From Streptosporangiaceae bacterium (GTDB taxonomy: Bacteria > Actinomycetota > Actinomycetes > Streptosporangiales > Streptosporangiaceae), in contig JASHQP010000335.1 in NCBI GenBank assembly GCA_030039095.1, positions 1 to 19,667 of the forward strand: a stretch of DNA of 19,667 bases. The letters run 5' to 3'. The notes below the pieces were generated by a model. That model searched no databases. It was given only the letters and a program-made list of their open reading frames with translations, and was not told the DNA's origin. A program made the translations under genes and the position numbers. Below, piece after piece: positions 14,233 to 19,667 of the stretch. The number at the start of each line of letters is the position of its first letter. The first letter of the stretch is position 1.

Positions 14233-15636
14233 GTGTCCCAGCAGGCGGACCGCGGCCCCGGGCGCCGCCGGATGAGCCCGTTCGGCTGGATAACCGGGTC
14301 GGCCTTCATCTCCGATCTGCGCGTCGTCCTGGCAGAGCGGAACTTCCGGCGGCTGTTCTCGGTCCGGCTGATCTCACAGACCGGCGACGGCATCGTCACC
14401 GCCGGGATCGGCACGTATGTGTTCTTCAACGCGGAGACGTTCACGAGCCCGGCGGCTGCCGCGGCCGCGTTCACCGTGCTCTATCTGCCGTACTCGCTGA
14501 TCGGCCCGTTCGCCGGGGTGTTCATCGACCGCTGGTCACGCCGGCAGATCCTGGTCCTGTCGGCCCTGCTGCGCTCCGCCTTCGTGGGAGCGACCGCGGC
14601 GGCGATGGCCTCGGGCAACAGATCGGTCCCGCTGTACGTGGCCTACCTGCTGGTGCTGGGCGTGAACCGGTTCTTCCTGGCGTCGCTGTCGGCGGCGCTG
14701 CCGCATGTGGTCCCCGCGGACAAGCTGGTGATGGCGAACTCGGTGTCACCGACGGCGGGCGGAATCATGGCCCTGATCGGGGGCCTGGTCGCCGGCGGCC
14801 TGAACGCGGCCACCGGCGACACCGAGCGCGGCGCGGCTATCACGATGCTGGTCGCGGGCTGCTGCTACGTGGCGGCCAGCCTGGTCGCGAGGACCATGCA
14901 CCGGGATCTGCTCGGCCCGGTCCATGAGCCGGGCGCGGCGCGGGGAACGCTGCTGAGCGATCTCGCCTCGGTCACGGCCGAGCTCCTGGCAGGCGCGCGC
15001 TATGCGATCAGGCGCCGCGGCCCGGCAACGGCGCTCGGCGCGACCGGCGGCAGCAAGTTCCTGTACGGGATCTTGTTCGTGATGTCGATCCTGCTGTACC
15101 GGAACTACTTCTACCCGTCCAGTGCCCCCATCGCCGAAGGCCACTACCTGGTGCTCGCGTCGATCTCGGGGATCGGGTACTTCTGCGCCGCGCTGGTGGT
15201 GCCGCCCGCCGCCCGGTGGCTGTCGAAGCCGACGCTCATCACGCTGCTGCTCGCGGTCTGCGCGGTGGCCACCGCCGCGCTCGGCGAGACCTTCGTCCAG
15301 GTGGCGTTCCTGGCTTTCGGGTTCTTCCTGTACCTGACCTCTCAGGGAGTGGCGATCTGCGCCACCACGATCCTGCAGGAGGAAGTCCAGGACGCCTACC
15401 GGGGGCGGATGTTTGCCTTCTACGACGTGATGTTCAACGTCACGATCGCCGCAGGGGCGCTGATCAGCGTCGCCTTCGTGCCACGGACCGGCAGGTCGCC
15501 CGTGCTCATGGGGGTGGTCGCTGCCGCATACGCGGCCGTCGCCGCGGCCTACTGGCTGCTGACCCGTCAGCCCTCGGCCGGCGGCGAGCCGGGGACGTCG
15601 AGTCCCTCCTCGGCGGCCCAGGCCAGCAGCTCCTGA
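14233..15636 (+). CDS. MFS transporter
   Basis: The membrane protein has 467 residues and roughly ten to twelve hydrophobic segments. A cytoplasmic N-terminus ends at FRRLFSVRLISQTGDGI. The loop after the second helix reads GVFIDRWSRRQIL, a form of the MFS motif G-x-x-x-D-R-x-x-R-R. The second half includes YRGRMFAFYDVMFNVTIAAGAL, typical of the multidrug-type branch. The substrate cannot be told. The start at 14233 is chosen over 14227 from the leaderless -10 spacing. The hydrophilic C-terminal tail of about 25 residues is encoded in DNA that also encodes the end of the CCA enzyme on the other strand. Confidence 0.88.
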   Translation: MSQQADRGPGRRRMSPFGWITGSAFISDLRVVLAERNFRRLFSVRLISQTGDGIVTAGIGTYVFFNAETFTSPAAAAAAFTVLYLPYSLIGPFAGVFIDRWSRRQILVLSALLRSAFVGATAAAMASGNRSVPLYVAYLLVLGVNRFFLASLSAALPHVVPADKLVMANSVSPTAGGIMALIGGLVAGGLNAATGDTERGAAITMLVAGCCYVAASLVARTMHRDLLGPVHEPGAARGTLLSDLASVTAELLAGARYAIRRRGPATALGATGGSKFLYGILFVMSILLYRNYFYPSSAPIAEGHYLVLASISGIGYFCAALVVPPAARWLSKPTLITLLLAVCAVATAALGETFVQVAFLAFGFFLYLTSQGVAICATTILQEEVQDAYRGRMFAFYDVMFNVTIAAGALISVAFVPRTGRSPVLMGVVAAAYAAVAAAYWLLTRQPSAGGEPGTSSPSSAAQASSS

Positions 15637-17054
15637 GCCGCGCGCTCCACGCCGAGCGGGCCGTGTTCCAGGCGCAGGTCGAGCAGGTACGCGTACGCCC
15701 TGCCAACCAGCGGTCCCGGTGAGATGCCGAGGATCCGCATGATCTGGTTGCCGTCCAGGTCCGGGCGAATGCTCGCCAGCTCCTCGCGCTCGGCCAGTGC
15801 GGCGATCCGCTCCTCGAGGCTGTCGTAGGCGCGGGCCAGGCGCTGGGCCTTGGCAGCGTTGCGGGTGGTGCAGTCCGCCCTGGTCAGCGCGTGCAGCCTG
15901 GTCAGCAGCGGCCCGGCGTCCCGCACGTACCGGCGTACCGCCGAGTCGGTCCACCCACCGGTGCCGTACCCGTGGAACCTCAGGTGCAGCTCAACCAGGC
16001 GGGACACGTCGGCCACGACCTCCTTGCCGAAGCGCAGCTCGGTCAGCCGGGCCCTGGCCATCTTGGCGCCCACCACGTCGTGGTGATGAAACGCCACCTT
16101 GCCGCCGGGCTGGCGGGTGCGGGTCTTCGGCTTGCCGATGTCGTGCAGCAGCGCGGCCAGCCGCAGCACCAGGTCTGGCCCCAGGCCGTACCGGTCTTCC
16201 AGCTCGATGGCCTGGTCCAGGACGGTCAGCGAGTGCAGGTACACGTCCTTGTGCCGGAAGTGCTCGTCGAGCTCCAGGCGCAGTTTCGGGATCTCGGGCA
16301 GCACCTCGTCGGCCACGCCGGTGTCCACGAGCAGGGCAATGCCGCGACGCGGCCCGCCGGGCAGCGGCGAGAGCAGCAGCTTGGAGAGCTCGGCCGATTT
16401 CCGCTCCTCCGACACGATCGCCAGCCGCGGCGCGATCTCGGTCATGGCCGCGCGCGTCTCGGGTGCCACGGTGAAGCCGAGCTGAGCCGTGAACCTGGCC
16501 GCACGCAGGATCCGCAGCGGGTCGTCGCGCAGCGACACCTCGGGCGGGCCGGGCGTGCGCAGCACCTTGCTCCGCAGATCCGTCAGCCCGCCGAACGGGT
16601 CGACGAGCTCGTAGGAGGGCAGGCGCGCGGCCATCGCGTTGACCGTGAAGTCACGGCGGGACAGGTCGTCGGTCAGCGACGTGCCGTACTCGACATCGGG
16701 CTTGCGCGACCGGTGCGCGTACTGCTCGCTGCGGTATGTCGTGATCTCGAAGACCTGGCTGCCCTTGCGCATCCCGACCGTCCCGAACCCGATCCCGATC
16801 GTCCAGAGCTGGTCGGCCCAGCCGTCGATGATCTCCAGGACGCGGGCGGGAGTGGCGTCCGTGGTCAGATCCAGGTCGCCGGGACTGCGCCCGAGAAAGA
16901 CGTCCCTGACCGGCCCGCCGACGAGCGCGAGCTCGTGGCCGTGGCGGGCGAACAGGCGGCCGAGCTCATCGGCCGAGGCGGAAGCATCGGCGAGAAGGCG
17001 GGCCGCCGCGCTGCGCTGCTGCGGGGTCAGTGGCGTGGAATCCGGCACGGGCAT
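15567..17054 (-). CDS. cca: CCA tRNA nucleotidyltransferase
   Basis: It builds or repairs the 3' CCA end of tRNA from CTP and ATP. The protein is 495 residues. The nucleotidyltransferase head has LVGGPVRD (44-51) and the metal-binding pair Asp60/Asp62 in GDLDLTTD. RRDFTVNAMA is at 133-142 and RILRAARF near 182-189. An HD domain follows with ALLHDIGKPKTR (His304/Asp305) and HHHDVVGAKMAR. This head-plus-HD form is the usual actinobacterial one. I use ATG 17054 because the family begins close to there; the open frame continues upstream to 17351 into the opposite gene's territory and is not supported. It diverges from the DUF6049 gene by 127 bp. Confidence 0.94.
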   Translation of the reverse strand: MPVPDSTPLTPQQRSAAARLLADASASADELGRLFARHGHELALVGGPVRDVFLGRSPGDLDLTTDATPARVLEIIDGWADQLWTIGIGFGTVGMRKGSQVFEITTYRSEQYAHRSRKPDVEYGTSLTDDLSRRDFTVNAMAARLPSYELVDPFGGLTDLRSKVLRTPGPPEVSLRDDPLRILRAARFTAQLGFTVAPETRAAMTEIAPRLAIVSEERKSAELSKLLLSPLPGGPRRGIALLVDTGVADEVLPEIPKLRLELDEHFRHKDVYLHSLTVLDQAIELEDRYGLGPDLVLRLAALLHDIGKPKTRTRQPGGKVAFHHHDVVGAKMARARLTELRFGKEVVADVSRLVELHLRFHGYGTGGWTDSAVRRYVRDAGPLLTRLHALTRADCTTRNAAKAQRLARAYDSLEERIAALAEREELASIRPDLDGNQIMRILGISPGPLVGRAYAYLLDLRLEHGPLGVERAAQELLAWAAEEGLDVPGSPPAEG

Positions 17055-17168
17055 CGAGGGTAAGTCCTGCGCATAAGCTTTGTGAAACCCGGGGAGCGCG
17101 GATGAGTAGCGGAGAGACGATGCGCAGCAGTCCGCACGACCTGGCATCCCCCGCCCGGTCGTCCGCAA

Positions 17169-17174
17169 TAGCAT
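17169..17174 (+). promoter_or_regulatory. -10 element TAGCAT, leaderless DUF6049 gene
   Basis: TAGCAT is the same hexamer as at 3987 and ends 7 nt before the ATG at 17182. No Shine-Dalgarno site is present. Confidence 0.5.
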
Positions 17175-17181
17175 TTCCGCC

Positions 17182-19530
17182 ATGCCCCGACCGCTGCTGA
17201 CCGGCTGCGCAGCCATGGCCATCGCCGTCTCGGCGCTGGCCCTCGGCGGGCTCGGCGGGCTCGCCGTGCCCGCCGGCGCGGCGGCCACGGGGGACGCCCA
17301 GGCGAACGGGGCTCCTGAAGTCTCTCTCGCGATCACGTCGGTCAGCCCCACCTACGCCAGGCCAAACGAGACGGTGACGGTCTCGGGAACCCTGACCAAC
17401 GTCTCCGGCACGGCCATGTCGGGCCTGTCGATCCAGCTTCGCTCCTCGCCGGACCCGTTCACCAGCAGGGGCTCCCTGCAGGAGTACGCCGACGGCACGT
17501 TCCTTGCGGACGAGCCGGTGGCCGGCGCGGTCACGACGCTGAAAGAGCCGGTCGCGGCGCGAACCACGGTCACCTGGTCGGTCCCGCTGCCCGTGAACGA
17601 CGTCGGGATGACCGCCTTCGGGGTCTACCCGCTCGCCGCGCAGGCCGAGAACTCCAGCCTCGCCCCGCTCACCGTCAGCCGGACCTTCCTGCCGTTCTGG
17701 CCCAAGAACAAGTCGCTGCAGCCGGATACGGAGGCCATCGCCTGGATCTGGCCGCTGATCGACCAGCCGCGGCAGGCCGCCTGTTCCGGGCTGCTGAACA
17801 ACGGCCTTCAGTCCAGCCTGGCCAGCGGCGGGCGGCTGAACGACCTGCTGCAGGCGGGCGGCGAGTTCTCCGGCAGCGCGCACCTGACCTGGGCGATCGA
17901 TCCGGCGCTGCTCGCCGACGTGAACACCATGACCAAGCCGTACACCGTGACCAAGCCGAGCGATTTCAGCCGCGGTCAGTGCACCGGCACGACCAGGCCA
18001 GCGAGCCAGGCCGCCCAGTCCTGGCTCGCACAGCTCAGGGCGGCGACCACCGGGCAGCCGGTGTTCGTCACGCCGTACGCGGACGCGGACGTGGCGGCGC
18101 TGACCCGGTTCCATATGACCACCGACCTGGCCAGTGCCTTCACCCAGGGCCGCGCCGTCGCCACCAGCCTGCTGAACCGCAACTTCACCGGGTCGGGCGC
18201 GACGGACAGCGCCAACATGACCGGGCTGGCGTGGCCGGCCGACGGTATCGCCAACCGCGCGGTGCTGAAGAACCTCGCCGCGAACGGGATCTCCGCGGTC
18301 GTGCTGGACAGCTCCACGATGCCGCCGTCGCCGCAGCAGGATTACACCCCGAGCGCGCAGACGACCGCCTCGGACGGCACGGGCACCCCCATGACGGTGC
18401 TGCTCTCCGACGACACCATCACCCAGATCATCGGCACCGCCAACTCGCCATCCGACTCCAAGGCCACGGCGTTCGCCGTCGAGCAGCGGTACCTGGCCGA
18501 GACCGCGATGATCGCAGCGGAACAGCCCAGCATCGGCCGGTCGGTCGTGGTCGCGCCGCCGCGCCGCTGGGATCCCCCGGCCGGGCTGGCGAGCGACCTG
18601 CTCTCCGAAACCGTCACCGCGCCGTGGCTGCACCCGGTCAGCCTCGGCGACCTGGCCGCCGTCAAGGATCCCTCGGGCAAGGTCACCCGCCAGCCGCCGA
18701 GGGCGCGCAGCAAGGCCCAGCTGAGCAGGGGGCTGCTCGGCCAGGCACGCCAGGTGGAGCAGCAGGCGAATCTGCTGACGAGCGTCGAGCGGAACCCGAG
18801 CCCGCTGCTCGAGCATGCGGCGGCCGCCATCGAGTCCTCCGCCTGGCGAGGCGGCGGCAGCGCCGCGCGGCAGGGCGCCGCGCTCGCCCGGCAGATATCC
18901 GCTTACCTGGCCGGTCAGGCGGGCAGGCTGAAGGTCTTCGTCGTGCGCAGGGTCACGCTCGGCGGGCTGAAGGGCACCGTGCCCGTGTCGATCTCCAACG
19001 GGCTGAGCTATGCCGTGAACGTCAAGCTGCAGGCCGATCCGTCCAGCGGGATAACCGTTCGCGGGCCGCCGCACCTGGTGACGGTCCCGCAGGGGCAGCA
19101 GGTCATTGTCAAGATCGCGGTCTCGGCGACCACCGTGGGCTCGACCGAGCTCAGGCTCCGCCTGCTCACCCCGCAGGGCGCTCCGTTCTCCCCGGCGGCC
19201 AGCGTGACCATCCAGGCCACGCACTACGGCACGCTCGCGCTCGTGATCATGGCCGCCGCGCTCGGCGTGCTCGTGCTGACCGCGATCGCGCGCGGCTTCC
19301 GTGCCCGCCGGGCCCGGCAGCAGGACGGCGACACAGGAGGAAGCGACAGGGCCGGAGGCGAGGCCGGCGGGCCGCAGGATGACGCCGGCCGGCCGGACTG
19401 GCATAACGAGCCGGAAGAAGCCGATAACGTCGTGCAGGACGGCTTCACCCCCGACCACGCCAGCGGGCACGACGCAGCGGAGGGAACAGATGACTACGCC
19501 TGGGCACCACGCCGGGCCGACCGCCGCTGA
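17182..19530 (+). CDS. DUF6049 family secreted, membrane-anchored protein
   Basis: The protein has 782 residues. A Sec signal peptide (basic PRP start, hydrophobic AMAIAVSALALGGLGGL, likely cut after AGA near 34) opens it. A beta-rich domain follows (SVSPTYARPNETVTVSGTLTN). A large domain begins around WPLIDQPRQAACSGLL and TWAIDPALLADVNTM. One transmembrane helix lies at about 684-706, and a 70-residue acidic cytoplasmic tail ends it. This order matches DUF6049 proteins, which sit next to murJ in actinobacteria and include mycobacterial Rv3909. A wall-synthesis role is inferred from that position only. The next gene overlaps its end by 41 bp. Unlike mycobacteria, there is no MutT-type gene between it and cca. 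Confidence 0.87.
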   Translation: MPRPLLTGCAAMAIAVSALALGGLGGLAVPAGAAATGDAQANGAPEVSLAITSVSPTYARPNETVTVSGTLTNVSGTAMSGLSIQLRSSPDPFTSRGSLQEYADGTFLADEPVAGAVTTLKEPVAARTTVTWSVPLPVNDVGMTAFGVYPLAAQAENSSLAPLTVSRTFLPFWPKNKSLQPDTEAIAWIWPLIDQPRQAACSGLLNNGLQSSLASGGRLNDLLQAGGEFSGSAHLTWAIDPALLADVNTMTKPYTVTKPSDFSRGQCTGTTRPASQAAQSWLAQLRAATTGQPVFVTPYADADVAALTRFHMTTDLASAFTQGRAVATSLLNRNFTGSGATDSANMTGLAWPADGIANRAVLKNLAANGISAVVLDSSTMPPSPQQDYTPSAQTTASDGTGTPMTVLLSDDTITQIIGTANSPSDSKATAFAVEQRYLAETAMIAAEQPSIGRSVVVAPPRRWDPPAGLASDLLSETVTAPWLHPVSLGDLAAVKDPSGKVTRQPPRARSKAQLSRGLLGQARQVEQQANLLTSVERNPSPLLEHAAAAIESSAWRGGGSAARQGAALARQISAYLAGQAGRLKVFVVRRVTLGGLKGTVPVSISNGLSYAVNVKLQADPSSGITVRGPPHLVTVPQGQQVIVKIAVSATTVGSTELRLRLLTPQGAPFSPAASVTIQATHYGTLALVIMAAALGVLVLTAIARGFRARRARQQDGDTGGSDRAGGEAGGPQDDAGRPDWHNEPEEADNVVQDGFTPDHASGHDAAEGTDDYAWAPRRADRR

Positions 19531-19667
19531 GGACGGGCTCGTACCAGCCACCGGGTTCGCATCGGGCGACGGCTTCACCGAGGCGCAGGACGCCGGCCTG
19601 AGCGGGCCGCGCCGTGGCGTCGGGGGCGCGCACGCGAGCGCGGGCACGCACGGGCACGCCGCCCCTG
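19490..19667 (+). CDS. murJ: Probable lipid II flippase MurJ, N-terminal fragment
   Basis: An ATG at 19490 is preceded by GGAGGG with 5-nt spacing and opens a frame that runs to the window end. The 59 visible residues (MTTPGHHAGPTAAEDG onward) are rich in Gly, Ala and His and disordered, with no transmembrane segment yet. In actinobacteria the gene after DUF6049 is murJ (mviN), whose product often has such a polar lead-in, so the identity rests on position. It overlaps the upstream gene by 41 bp, which suggests coupled translation. Confidence 0.5.
   Translation, partial: MTTPGHHAGPTAAEDGLVPATGFASGDGFTEAQDAGLSGPRRGVGGAHASAGTHGHAAP

Noticed and set aside
17055..17351. N-terminal extension of the CCA enzyme
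   Set aside because: It would overlap the DUF6049 signal-peptide region and has no family resemblance.

Overview
This is a high-GC actinomycete chromosome segment from the replication-origin-proximal housekeeping region. Ribosomal genes rpsF, rpsR and rplI surround ssb. They sit with the replicative helicase dnaB, a class A penicillin-binding protein, a PadR regulator, inositol-1-phosphate synthase, a CCA-adding enzyme, a DUF6049 protein and what should be the start of murJ. The order rpsF-ssb-rpsR-rplI-dnaB next to ponA-type PBP, PadR and ino1 is shared with Mycobacterium and Streptomyces. The direct link of ino1 to the CCA/DUF6049/MurJ block is closer to the Streptomyces-type layout. I cannot name the genus; the recurrent leaderless starts and gene content fit Streptosporangiales or a related filamentous group.

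Layout. Bases 3-404 are the tail of an ABC transporter permease. Bases 558-3556 (minus) hold dnaB followed by ogt. dnaB carries an in-frame 307-residue intein that splits its ATP-binding P-loop, and a broken LAGLIDADG homing-endonuclease fragment starts on the dnaB stop codon. Bases 3557-3998 are non-coding and contain a cluster of DnaA-box-like sites. Bases 3999-5607 (plus) hold a small unknown gene and a DUF445 membrane protein. Bases 5637-7359 (minus) are the rpsF-ssb-rpsR-rplI operon, with a structured rpsF leader and three near-identical hairpins between ssb and rpsR. Bases 7671-8808 (plus) hold a small membrane protein and endonuclease IV. Bases 8837-12197 (minus) hold the PBP and a DUF5318 protein. 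Bases 12447-15636 (plus) hold PadR, ino1 and an MFS transporter. Bases 15567-17054 (minus) encode the CCA-adding enzyme, whose 3' end overlaps the MFS gene by 70 bp. Bases 17182-19667 (plus) hold the DUF6049 gene and the start of the next gene.

Together the genes serve replication (DnaB, SSB), translation (S6, S18, L9, tRNA 3'-end maturation), DNA repair (Ogt, Nfo), cell-wall synthesis (PBP, MurJ) and inositol supply for phosphatidylinositol and mycothiol.

The most unusual part is the dnaB locus. It has one class-3-type intein with a decayed endonuclease domain. Next to it is a second, unrelated homing-endonuclease remnant just past the stop codon, and the last ~60 dnaB codons change abruptly from GC-rich to mixed third positions. 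This looks like the scar of a homing event that replaced the 3' end of the gene.
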